From Scytalidium lignicola (Eukaryota > Ascomycota > Leotiomycetes): a DNA stretch of 64,000 nt. Position 1 is the stretch's first letter, and each line of letters starts with the position of its first letter. The position numbers and the translations under genes are program-made. The notes beneath the pieces were generated by a model. It worked only from the letters and a program-made list of their open reading frames with translations, made no database searches and was not told where the DNA came from. The stretch lies in assembly GCA_002812745.2 (NCBI GenBank), contig NCSJ02000178.1, positions 21,739 through 85,738 on the forward strand, given 5' to 3'. Positions 1 to 11,000 of this stretch are shown here, piece after piece.

Positions 1-1435
1 GATGATGAGATGACATAATTGCGGCAGGAAGAACTCTATCTCCTCGTAGCTGAACAGCCGAAGCTTGGAACACAGCACGTAGTGAATTCCAACATGATCC
101 GCATAGCGACTAAAATAAATAAAACAAAACCCCAATCAGTAAATCAAGAAACTTTGTTTTTTTCTCGCGTTATGCAAGAAGTTCGAGTGGGTTGTGGAAG
201 AAGAGAGGTTCCCTACGATAGGTACGCTACTGAGAGGAACGGATTCTGGCTAAACACGTCCGACTCGATGAACCGCTTCAACAGATCCCAAGACATTTGG
301 AAGTCCTTTCTCTCTCGCTCTCGCTGTCTCTCTTTTCCCTTTCCCCTTCCCCCGGAGCTTATTGTTGCAAAATACGGGTTGGTGGTGGGTGGTTGTTTAA
401 GCTATAAGATTTGAGGCGCAATGCCTCTAATTTCTCTCGACATCAACCGATGCGTCGAGTGCTGCGTATCATATCTAGGTGTGCCATGTGTGGGAAAAAA
501 AATCCGTCGAAAAGAGTTTGAAGTTGGCCGCGCACGGGGGGTCGTTGGGGGAAGGTTTTGCAGAGATGTTGGTGGTCTCAAAAAGTAAATGTTTCCCTAA
601 AGGAGAAATCCACGGGACGGGGTCTAGAAATGCGCCACGCTAATTCGTTTTCGGACAGCTCCCTCTCTCTCTCCCCTTTGGTTTTGGTATCATGCTCGAA
701 AGCCTCAGCCTCATTGGTTTATAATTCAGAACGAGTTTGAATTCGGAAAGCCCTTTTGTGGTATTCGCAAAATATGGGAAATTTAATTAAACTTTTTTTA
801 ATAGACTTTATAGAGAAAAACGCGATATAGGATAATTTTTTGTTGGTTTAAAAGATTCTATCTACAAATATTGAGTCGCATCCCTGCGATAATTGCCCAC
901 CGCTTCTCTTCAGCCTCGCGCATCGAAGCGAGGCTGTGAGGGGAAGAGAAGGGGGGGTTTGGAAATCCATAAATCAGATACCGATATGACAAAAAATGAA
1001 TACATATATACATAAATGGCGAGCATAAAAGCTCGATATGAAAACCGCACCAGCTTTTTTTCATCATGCCCTCAAAAAACACAACTAAAATTTATCAGCT
1101 TTGTACAGTGCCTACCTTGCGCTCTTTTTAAGCCATCCCGGATCTGTTTCCCTTCCTTTTCTCATTTCCAGGTCTTCCAAACGCCTCATACGATGCAAAT
1201 TCTCCATTCCCTGTTAGACCGTGCTGAAATGCTAGCAGCTCATTAACTTTCCTCGCCCATTCTTTGGGCTCATGATTTCGATCAGGATGATTCGCTCAAG
1301 AGGCTCGCTCCCACATACCTAACTCCTTTATCCCTCTAAGTGCTTAAGATGAAGAGCAACAACTAAAGAAATCCCTTCGCTCAATCACTAAATGCGGCAT
1401 CAATATCATGGCCTAGATATTCCTCAATCTAGAGT
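1..1435. other. Intergenic DNA, no gene recognised
   Basis: No reading frame here looks like a protein: the short open frames have no recognisable domain and overlap in several frames. The stretch holds pyrimidine-rich tracts (about 311-357 and 661-677) and AT-rich DNA around 780-860. Its right part should contain the 3' untranslated region of the velvet gene that ends at 1436 on the minus strand. Confidence 0.6.
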
Positions 1436-2723
1436 TTAATCGTCATTATCACCATCATCTTCACGCATACGCCCCTGCTCCCTGGCATGAGCTTCATTCG
1501 CCTTCGAATATCCCTTCTTCACGGATATCAAGCACCCTTGATTCTTCAGCCTCTTCGTCAATTCAGTACTAGCTCGCATGCCTAAGAAGTCTTTGGCATT
1601 GTAGACATGGAAAGGCTCAGTGATCACCGTCGCTCTGACGGGCGCCGAGTTCCCGCGTGACATTTTATCAGGATCAATTTGAATGAAACTGAACTTTAGA
1701 GAATAGGTTCCTGGAGTCCTCACGGATAAGTCGGGGAAGCAGAAGAAGCATCCTTCAACGTCATTCTCGTCCTTGCCTACAAATGCTGACGCAACAAGCG
1801 TTCCCATAAGTCGACGCTGTTGTCGTTTATCAGTAGATTCAGGCATCGTATTATCTTCCACATTCCGGACCGGATCCCATAAACTGCAGTGAACGACGCT
1901 GTAAGATGGAGAGAGCCTGGAAATGACTTGTGCTGGTGTTAAATTTGAACTGTCGATGGTGAGCTGCAGGATTGGCGGCGGGTCTATTACTCGGCGATCC
2001 CTTTCTCCAAAGCCGCACGCTCGCGCAGCCAATGGCTGTTGTCTCACGGTGAGCTTATATACCAGCTCTTCGGTTTGCACTCTGGTTAAAAGTCATGTGA
2101 GATATATGTCGTCAAGGCATAAAACAAACAAGGGAAGTCGTTGGAACTTACCCATTGCTATCACTGCTAAGGATGTCAGAAATAGGCATATTCCTCCCAC
2201 TGTGAACAGAAGACGGAGTCGGCGATGTTGAAGGCGGCGATAAATAATCATGCTTTTCGTGGTCCGAGTCTAGTACCATGCTCTCAGGTATATCGTGATC
2301 GAGCAACTTGGATGCTGCAGAGTTTCGAATATGATCTTCCAGGAGTTCACGTCTCCTCTGAGCTGGCTTCTTGGTGTGACGGAGTGAGTCGTCGTGTGAG
2401 GGTGGAGGAGTGCGGGGATATGTAGGATATGTAGGATATGGTGGCGAACGATCGTACCCGTTTATTACTGGAGCAAATTGACTGCTTGGTACAGCATACT
2501 TAGGACGGGATCTCTTGCTATCATGAGGCGAGTACGGACGAGATAGGTAATGGAACTGCTCTCGAGCCGATTGCTGGCCCTCTTGGAACATAGCAGCCAT
2601 TGAAGGCAACATATTGCTTTGCTGTGTTCCGCGTTCTTCGGAATGTTGTGAATGATTGTTATAGAAATGACTTCCCGGCATGGAAGGTCTATGGAACTCC
2701 TGGAATGCGTCGGTTGCGGGCAT
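1436..2723 (-). CDS. velC: Velvet-domain regulator, VelC-like
   Basis: Two exons, 2723..2152 and 2081..1436, joined across a GTAAGT...CAG intron, give a protein of about 405 residues. The first ~190 residues are low-complexity and rich in Ser, Pro, His and Gln. The C-terminal ~210 residues form a velvet domain: it opens with YKLTVRQQPLAARACGFGE, followed by RRVIDPPPILQL, and later FCFPDLSVRTPGTYSLKF and the TEPFHVYNAKDFLGM region. Velvet proteins are fungal transcription factors with an NF-kB-like DNA-binding fold that act as homo- or heterodimers in sporulation, light response and secondary metabolism. A disordered N-terminus followed by a C-terminal velvet domain fits VelC better than VosA (velvet domain N-terminal) or VelB (interrupted domain); the subfamily is inference. 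The start is the ATG at 2721-2723. A very long gene-free stretch lies upstream. Confidence 0.9.
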
Positions 2724-3495
2724 TGTTATTGCAAGACAATCCTCACAATGTTCAANTTTTTTTATAGAACTTATGATTGCCAGAATACCCGTATCATCTG
2801 CTATGTAAACGCTTGAAAGCAGATTGTGAATGGGGCAAGAAAATGCAGATAATATGTAGAAGCTAACTAGATGTTAGTACAACATTGTCATTGAAGTCTG
2901 AAGGTGGCGCTCTCACCAAGGTACAGTATTTCAATTCCTCAAGGTTCTGGTGCTATGGCGTGGTATGACGCAGAAACCCAAACTGTGGCAGCTGTATATA
3001 AAAATAGGATTCTCAATGGCCCTGGCGTGTTGCTTGCAGATATAAAGCACAAAGTGGGATCCCTAGTTCGGTCGAGCCAGATGCCCCTCAAAAAAAAAAA
3101 ACAGACTCAACAATCCTTGGAGGACGTTCAAGATAAAGAGCACCTAATTAACGTGCCGTCAAATGTCCCGCAGTGGATTTTCTGCAGTGGATCCGGTTCT
3201 AATAGTGGGGAAAAGAAGTCCGCTAACTCGCAAGAACGCTGAAGCTCCGTCGAGGGTGTCAGTCAATCGCCGAGGGAGAGGGGCTTTTTTTTTAAACAGT
3301 ATAAGGTGGGGTGCATGTAATGTCCGCCACCACCACACTAGAGAGCTTTCTTCTCCAGAAGTTTCTCAAGTGAGGGATTCGAGAATTTAGGGATGGTGAA
3401 TATATCCTCCAGTAGAGAAGCCAGACGGTACCGGCAGTTCCGGAGATCCTGGTAGACGATCTGATATATTGAGCGCCCGGGCACACCAATCAACC
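2724..3495. other. Promoter-proximal region of the velvet gene
   Basis: This should hold the 5' untranslated region and near promoter of the velvet gene. It contains an undetermined base at 2756 next to a T run and an A run at about 3091-3101. An open frame on the plus strand (2904-3242) has no recognisable domain and I do not call it. No clear TATA box is seen. Confidence 0.4.
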
Positions 3496-3527
3496 AATTC
3501 AATTCAGTTCAATTCAATTCAACTCAA
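3496..3527. repeat. Imperfect AATTC pentanucleotide repeat
   Basis: Reading 5' to 3' there are six consecutive AATTC-type units, one changed to AGTTC, ending in AACTC. A simple microsatellite in non-coding DNA. Confidence 0.7.
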
Positions 3528-3614
3528 GAGATCGATCCCTTAAACTGCAATGTGCAAAAAGACAAGTTGTCGGTAGTGTTGATAGCTGGAAGGTTGAAGA
3601 GGGTGCCAGCTTTA

Positions 3615-3635
3615 GGTGTCTGGTGTCTGGTGTCT
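3615..3635. repeat. Heptamer repeat GGTGTCT x3
   Basis: Three perfect tandem copies of GGTGTCT, followed by a degenerate fourth. Non-coding. Confidence 0.7.
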
Positions 3636-4417
3636 TTGGTGCTTTCGGCGCTTTTGGTGGACCCCCGTGTACTGGACCAAATCGCAAAAGAACAAAAGGA
3701 TGTGAGAAGTTAGAGGTAGGTAAGTATGTGGCGGCCCAAGGGATTATTATTATTATCAGAAGAAGAAAGCAGGGAAAGCTTGGATGAGGACGGGAAGGAC
3801 CAACTTCCTGGGCAATCGGAGATAGAATAACGAGCGCAACTGGGGGCGGTTGCTTGGTCAAGGTGGTAGCTTCTTCAAGATCGGTGCCGAGCTGGTGGTG
3901 ATTGGAACGGGGAATATTTTACAGACGTGACAGGGCAATACTGGCCATCCACCCCATTACCATCCCCATTAATCGATCTGCTGAGGTGCTGCAAGTTTGG
4001 ATCGCTGCCAAAATCAAGAGTTTAAAACCGTGAGTGAGGCGGGGGAGTGGTTGGAGCATGAAGTTGAAGCACCATAGCACCACATGCAGGTTTTGTATCA
4101 TGGTGGATGGGAAGGAAAGATGGGTGGCCAATGCAGCGCGCCCCGTGAAGGCTGACAAGGGAAGATTCGCCCCCCTCCAGGGACCAGGGCGGATGGCAGT
4201 GGTCCGGGGGAGATTGCTTGTGACCGTGGCTAGGGAAGGTGGTGGTACACAGTAAGCTGGTTTGTCTGGTGGGCAATCTCAAGGAGAAGCCGCACCACCA
4301 CCGCTGGGACCTCCGCTGGCGCCATTGGACGGGGAGATCGATTCGGCCGCCTACAACCGAATCACGAAGCGGCACTGGCACTGGCAATGGTATGGTACTG
4401 GCACTCCAGCATGCATT

Positions 4418-4440
4418 GCAGTTGCAGTTGCAGTTACAGT
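4418..4440. repeat. CAGTTG hexamer repeat
   Basis: About four tandem copies of CAGTTG, the last drifting to CAGTTA. The same hexamer is tandem again at 7286-7303. Confidence 0.7.
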
Positions 4441-4530
4441 TTGCAGCTTAATTACAGCTTACAGTTGTTGTGCGCCTCTCTTGTGCGGGATTTGTTAGGC
4501 ACACAAAGACGGGCGCTACTGGGGGGACCC

Positions 4531-4559
4531 GCTGGCAGGCTGGCAGGCTGGCAGGCTGG
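4531..4559. repeat. Octamer minisatellite GCTGGCAG x3.6
   Basis: Three complete GCTGGCAG units and a partial fourth in perfect tandem. Confidence 0.8.
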
Positions 4560-5330
4560 TCCAGGACGGTCGAGGACGGGTCAATGGGCAGTGTTTTAGC
4601 GGGTGTTAGTGAGCTGCTAGTGAGGGTTAGTGTCCGCGGCCCAGCGACCACTACCACACTACTACGCCCCGACGGCCTGGGGAGACCATTGACAGCCGTT
4701 ATCTTCGCTGAGAAACGGGTCCCCGGGGCCAAACTGCTCGATGACTAACGAGCTTTTCCCTCTGTCATTCCCAGGCCGTTTCACCCGCTAGCTTCAATCG
4801 GGCAATGTGCCCTGTGCTGAAGCGTTGCACCCCTGGTTACTTTCCGTCACAGCAGGATTACTGTGTACTACTACTGTACAGTACTGTACTGTAGCATGTA
4901 CTGTAGTGTACCACCAGGCTGCCGGTACTGTGCGGTACTGTACGGAACGTTCACGACGCACGCTGACAAGAAGCATGTTCCGGCAAATTGTCATCTGGTG
5001 CTATCGATATATAGCACCAAACAAGTACCGGTAATAACAACCATCTCACGGTCAATCTCTAACAGCCATAGTCAGGCACGTGCTGAGATGGAGAGAGATA
5101 GACGATCGCAGTTGAAATATGCGACGATACTATCAATCAACTCCTTCCCTCCAACTCTCCATTTCTGCAACACCAAGCACACCGTCACGGCCACGACAGT
5201 ACGGTGCAGTACTGTAATTAATTTACTGCATCACCCTAAGAGCTCCTCTTCCAAACTGACCGCGGGAGCATCCCGTCCACTCAGAAGCAGACAGGCTGAC
5301 CGGGTCTAGTGTGTCGAATGATGCACATGA

Positions 5331-5352
5331 GAGATGAGATGAGATGAGATGG
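5331..5352. repeat. GAGAT pentanucleotide repeat
   Basis: Four perfect GAGAT units plus a partial unit in tandem. Non-coding. Confidence 0.75.
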
Positions 5353-7283
5353 AGGAAAATGCCACTGCCCCCAAACACTTGGAGGTGTCGCCCGAGCGAC
5401 GCAGCAGGCGGAGATGCAGCGGCCGGACGCCTGGACCGCTTCTTTCCTTACCTGTGAATGACCCTGGATCGCCCGACCATCAAAAAAAAAAGGGTGCCGG
5501 ATCAATTGCAATATCCAGTAACTTTGTCAAAGTCGACTGCGTAAGTGTACGGTACCGGTACTGTACTGTGCTGTAGTATTCTGGGCTGGAGTTTTCCGGA
5601 GGGAAGATCCTCCCTTTCTTGCCCCCAACCAGCCTCAAGTTACCGCCAGCAAGTTGTCTTAGCCCATCCCAGGACATGATACGGTACCGTACTGTACCGT
5701 GTACTTTTCGCAACAGGCACACTACAGCACAGTACAACACAACACAAGCCGTGCCGTATCGCTGCAGGGACCAGCGCCCAGGTTCTCAGCGAGTCGGCGA
5801 CCAACACGCCACCTTCCGAGACAAATAATAATAACCATACCGGTAATAGAAAGACTGCGTGCGCTCTGAGAGAGAAAACGTGTCCCTGCCTAATGCCGCG
5901 GGAGCAGCCGTCACTTGTCCGCTCCGCTTTCCCAGAACGCAGGAATACGACGATGGTGGTGGTGGCATCGTTTAGGGCAGACCGAGGGAGGCGACGGCGA
6001 CTGATGGGAAAAAACATGAAGCATCTAGTAAATGCTGCACGGAAGAACACTCCGTGGCCCCATTCTTCTCAGTCCCGTGGTGCTCTAGAAAGGCTGAGCA
6101 AAGAGATTCTCGGCCCATCTGCTTACCGTATAATCAGCGTTCTCGATGCTCACATCATCATCGTCATGGTTCGCGGCCACTCAAGCTCAACCAAGACCGT
6201 TCCGAAAAGACAGCCAGAACCGGCTACAAGTCGCTCCAGAGTTCGGCCCAGCAAATTTCAGGAGGATTAGAAAGTCAGCATGCTGTCCCGAATCGCTTGC
6301 AATCCTTTTGCCCGTATTCGGCGTGGTCCAAGTATCCCTATCGTCCACGCATCTGCAGTCAGCGCCGACCGATACGTACGGAAAAGTATATCAATATGGC
6401 AGGTGTGTGTTGTGAAACTAGTTTTGTGGGCCGAGTTCGACTAGACACTAATCACGGCTATTTCCAAATATTCCTTTGCATCGTACGTTTATGAGCGCAG
6501 GATATCGATGATCCTGCCTGGCAACGTTTATGCTGCTCCCAGGCCCCCGTGGGACAGAAAAGCGTATTCCTTAAGAGGCGAGAAAAAGGGGGGGTGGGAG
6601 AGAAGGAGGGACACGCCTCAACCTGAATATTGGAATCCGAGCCATCAAACTCGACGCAGCCTGCCGCATGTGGTCCGTAGTCCGCTGCGTTTGCTCTGGG
6701 GGCCAACTGCATACCATTTGCCCGCGCAATCATATCCGGGACGCCCCCAACCCTGCAATCCGTATGCTGGGGACCAGGCACCTTTCCCCAATCCGAAATG
6801 CTGGGAAGGGACAACTGTCATACGTACTGCAATTGCGCTGCACTACCACTGCGCTACCACTGCACTGCAACACTGTAAACTGCGCGGTACTGGAGCTGGT
6901 CATGTTTTCTACGCGACGTTTTGGGGGCTTCGACTACTGGACTGCTAGCCTACTGTAGTTGCAGCTTGCTGATGGCGTGTGTGTGTGTCTGTCTCTCTGA
7001 CTGCTGGCGATGTTTTTCGCTAACTGTTGCCGTGCGATTCCGAATTCCAGCTGAAAGATAACTTGGGTTCTTCTGGGCGAGACAGATGCGTGGATTCGGT
7101 GAGAATCATATCTCAGTTTCTGCAACAAAGGGCAAGGTTCCATTAGACAGCACTGGCCTGTCATAGACACGCGTTCATCTATGTTATTTAGGTCTCATCG
7201 ATCGAGATCGAAAAAAATAGCCCCCATGGGCTTTTTTGGTCGGCGAGTCAGAGATGCCGCGTTGGAATTGGATATTGACGGTC

Positions 7284-7303
7284 TTGCAGTTGCAGTTGCA
7301 GTT
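7284..7303. repeat. Second CAGTTG hexamer repeat
   Basis: Three tandem CAGTTG units, the same unit as at 4418-4440, about 2.9 kb away. Confidence 0.65.
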
Positions 7304-7400
7304 GTAACATCGTACCAGATAACAGGCCCAATATGCCCGAGGATCTTGAGATACGCTACCAGCAGCTTATCGGTTGGTTGATGTGGAATCCATGCAGCCC

Positions 7401-10400
7401 CCTTTTACAGATGCATACTCGAACATTCAACAGAACAAAAAATCATACTTTTTAATCCTTACAATTCCTCTAGAAGGGAAAATCCTTCGACGTTGGGCGA
7501 AAAAAAAAAGTGATACGGGCCAAGATCCAAGGTATTAGTTCGAGGGACGACCAAGCATTAACTAACTCACACGTAAGTTGTCATCTTTTTTAGATAATAG
7601 TCACAACGTTTTCCTAAAATATCGTCGTTGGAACATGGACATGCCCGCGCATTCTACATGCAACGCATAAATTTCTCCTTTTTTCCAGGCCATGGGGATG
7701 CACACAACGTTATTCCACGGGCTTTTCCGACCAAGTTCCTATAACTTAATTAATTTTGCTTAAGGGTGGCAAAAAACCGCAGTTACTGTATGAGAAGGTA
7801 ACAGTAATAAGTATAATCGCCTAGTCTTACATGTAAACTTACTTATTCAAAATGCATAATAAGTCATGCAACCATTTGCTCACCTAACCAGAGGCCTAGG
7901 CAGTTTCTGAAAGAAAGAAAGAGGAAAAGAAAAACCCATCTCAAGCTAATTTTACAACTATCATCAATTAAGCAATGGCTTCACGGATCCACTAAGGAGG
8001 CATTTCCAAAAAATTTCCAAATTGAATTCAACATCAATGAACCGGAAACATACTTCCGTTGCTGTGCTCGTAACTGTATGTACGGCCGTACAGTACCTGA
8101 ATATCGCTGCTTCGGCATCAATGGAGACCCGAAACATGGTTCTTTTGGCCCCAACATCAATCAGTTAGAGGTACAACAAACAGACAACAGACACGTGCAC
8201 ATGTACATGCATTGGCTATGCATTGGCTATTAACCTATTCAGGGTGGTGATGAGAAAATATTAAGGCACTGCGCATGTTTCTGTCGCAGCACGATCCACC
8301 ACCAAGCATCGTCGACTACGTATAAGCTATCTCCAGTGATACTATACTGTATCGAAGTGAAGAATAAAATAGTAATCATCAAGAGTCTGCAAAAAAATCC
8401 CTTTTTCTCTACTGTATTAGCTGCTGCGTGAAACCTTCGTATACCAGGCCAATTGGACCTTCAATTATCCGATAACGATGCGGTTTTGGTGTATCTCTGA
8501 AGTGGCTACTCCGTAGACTAGTACATTTCGATGTTTCCGGCTTAAACTTTTCAAACTATTCTTCTTTTTTTCCCCTGAGAGGACAAAGACAAAACCGTCA
8601 GCTCCCCGCAATTAGGGGTATTATTGGAGTGTGTGTGCCTGGTCAGTTACTGCAAATGGAGATTCGTAGTACTTTATCTCCGGGATCAAGCAAAACTCGG
8701 GTACTCCACAGGTACCCAAGTTGGGCAATGCTCTTTGACTGGTGATCCGAGAGATCGTCCGAGAATCTGACATGCAGGCTGAGGTGGTGGCACTAGAAGC
8801 ACCGGCAGTCGAAGAGAAAAAGAAACCCCCTTCACCCCATACATAGTTTAGCCTATCGACCAGTGTAGTCTAGGGTGCACGCAACCAATCACCCTAATAA
8901 ATTGCAGGATTTGTAATGATTGCTTTTGCGAAACGGCCGTCGGCGAGCATATCGCGAAACCACCGAACGATCTTGGGATAAATGCGCTTTCGCTCCCGAG
9001 GCATCTTTTTTTCGCTCTCCTTGGAACCAACGGACATTTGCTGGTCTCCTGAACATGGGGTGGGAATGGGTTTGTTAGCAGCGGTGTGAGAGAGAGCTAG
9101 TTTATTTTTCTTTCTGGCAATTCTTTTCTCGGATTTCCTCAGTGAGACATTTTGGGGGAAGAAAAAAAAAGAATCCATGCTCCTTTTTTTTTCTTCCTTC
9201 CTAGGGCGGAGTTAAGGGTGTGATGGGATGTCAGCCTCAAAAAAATTGATTAAAAAATTACAAAGCGAAAAAAAAAAGCCTCCTTGTAAGATGGAATACC
9301 TCCGTGCAGTAAAAACACCTTAGCTAATCCTGCTGACGGGCCCGGGAGGAGGGTTCCTAGCAGGGCCGACCTTGTCCAGCCTGATGGAGGGACGACGCTC
9401 GCTCACCCACCCTGGTTTCCAACCCGCTGGGAGCATATGTAATCAACAGTTAACCGGCTAAATATAGCTGGGGCTTTTTGTCAAGTTGAAGCGAATTATA
9501 CAGTAGAAGTTACCATGCAAAGATCTAGACGTTTGGAGCGGACTTTTTTCTCTTCTACCTCGGAAATGGCAGGGCCCCATAATTTTTTAGATCTTTTGCT
9601 ACCACACCACAAGCACAAGTGTACGGAGAACGTCCGTTACACGGTGCAGTACAGGATCGGGTAAGTTGTTGTACAGTACTGTAACTGTAGAACGCCATCA
9701 ACATGCACGTGGGACCGCCCCCACATTCCGAGGGCCTTCTATCACGCGGGGTGAGAATGAAGTGCCGGGGCAGGGAGTCAGCAAACTAAGGCCAACTACC
9801 GTGCGGACGCTCGAATCGTTTCACAACGCTCGGTGGCGTCAGGCCATTTGGGAGGTGCGACTGTGGTATGGTGTGGCCCAATTGCTTGTCTGCTTGTGTA
9901 CCCCTTGGGCTTCACTTCACCTTTGCCAACACACACTCACGACGCTCAAGTCACAAGCTGTGCACAATACGGGACTGTGCAGTTGGCAACATCAATCACA
10001 GTCGCGTTGTTGGAGACGGAGAAGGAGCATGGGCAAGCGATGGGGTAGATTTGTCAACAAGAAAAATGTGCTAAATCTCCATACTATTAACTCTTTGGAG
10101 CGTAGCGTCCTCGAATCTCGTTGATTATGTTTCGCACAGGTTCTGGTTTTTGGTTTTTAGTGTACTGTATAAATTATACCCGACAAACCCGGGATGACGG
10201 GTTTCTGAAATAGGTTACCCTCGTCCTGTTTACCAGTACAAGCATAGATGGAAGATGGCCGAAGGGTACGTATAGTCATCCAAAGAGAACGAAGGAGAAA
10301 AGCCACTGACAGGCTGGCGGTGGCGTTAGCAAGGGAGGACGCAGATGAAGGGAATAAAAAGGACAAAAGACCTTGACGCTTGAGAGAACTTTTTGGACTA

Positions 10401-11000
10401 ACCGGCACGGCTCCGGCGTGTTGGACCTCTCTCCTCTCTGCAAGATGAAATTATCCAAGTTGCAACGTAGCACTCACTTACCCGTCGTGCCCGTATCACC
10501 TCCCGCATATGATAAGTCATTTGGCTCCTATATTAATAAGGATCAGTAATGTGCTGGTAGAGGGTCATTGCTTTCATGGCCACCGGCTTTGACTGTGGGA
10601 TGTAACAGTACCGGCGCCGGGACAGCGATCCGGCTCTGTGCGAAGGGGGTGGGAAAATCCGTCGTGCATGCCCTCATTGTTCAGGCAACCTATTCGGGAC
10701 CAAAGTCCCTTTCGTAAAACTGGATCTGACGTGGCCCATGCTCCCATCTGGGATGCGGTTAGATCCTCCAATGGTCGCCGATTTAGGGTGTCGCCGAAGC
10801 TCTCAAGATGGCTTACCTAAAGGTCTGATTTTTGAATAAATGTGGGAACCGGGATGTCCATATCTCGACCCTTGTTTATAATAACTGGAGAGCCACGGTG
10901 TTCCCTGCTGTTGTAACGAGAATAACCTACCTCGATAGCAGGTGTTTGCAAGTAATAATGAAATGTTATCATCATAAGGTCGTTTCCATGTGTCATTCAA
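7401..11000. other. Gene-free region between the velvet gene and the kinase
   Basis: No credible gene. Further TACNGTA copies occur near 7785, 8090, 8345, 8412, 9500, 9675 and 10160. A and T homopolymers are common. Open frames near 8850-9180 and 9666-10124 have no recognisable domain. Confidence 0.5.

Larger units (their letters stand above)
3528..7400. other. Long gene-free region rich in TACNGTA and short tandem repeats
   Basis: Base composition is more balanced than in later intergenic DNA, so chance open frames of up to about 150 codons occur in several overlapping frames, but none carries a domain, codon bias or paired splice signals that I recognise. The stretch contains a dense cluster of TACNGTA palindromes from about 4861 and several micro- and minisatellites listed separately. 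It could be distal promoter, long untranslated leader or non-coding RNA of the velvet gene; sequence alone does not decide. Confidence 0.5.
4861..10175. promoter_or_regulatory. Cluster of TACNGTA palindromes
   Basis: The odd-centred palindrome TACNGTA, mostly TACTGTA/TACAGTA and often inside GTACTGTAC, occurs about 21 times by my hand count across this interval. Dense groups lie at 4870-4950, 5540-5570, 5678-5700 and 9670-9685. With equal base frequencies about 1.3 would be expected (5,300/4,096). No coding sequence explains it. A regulatory or structural role is inference; the motif is also seen elsewhere in the window at lower density, for example near 18380 and 18843. Confidence 0.4.

Noticed and set aside
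2904..3242. 112-codon frame starting MALSPRYSISIPQGSG on the plus strand
   Set aside because: It lacks an ATG start and domain and includes a poly-Lys run from an A homopolymer; it lies in the velvet upstream region.
5640..6948. Several overlapping open frames of 120-150 codons on both strands
   Set aside because: They follow from locally balanced base composition; no domain, splice pattern or codon bias favours any one of them.
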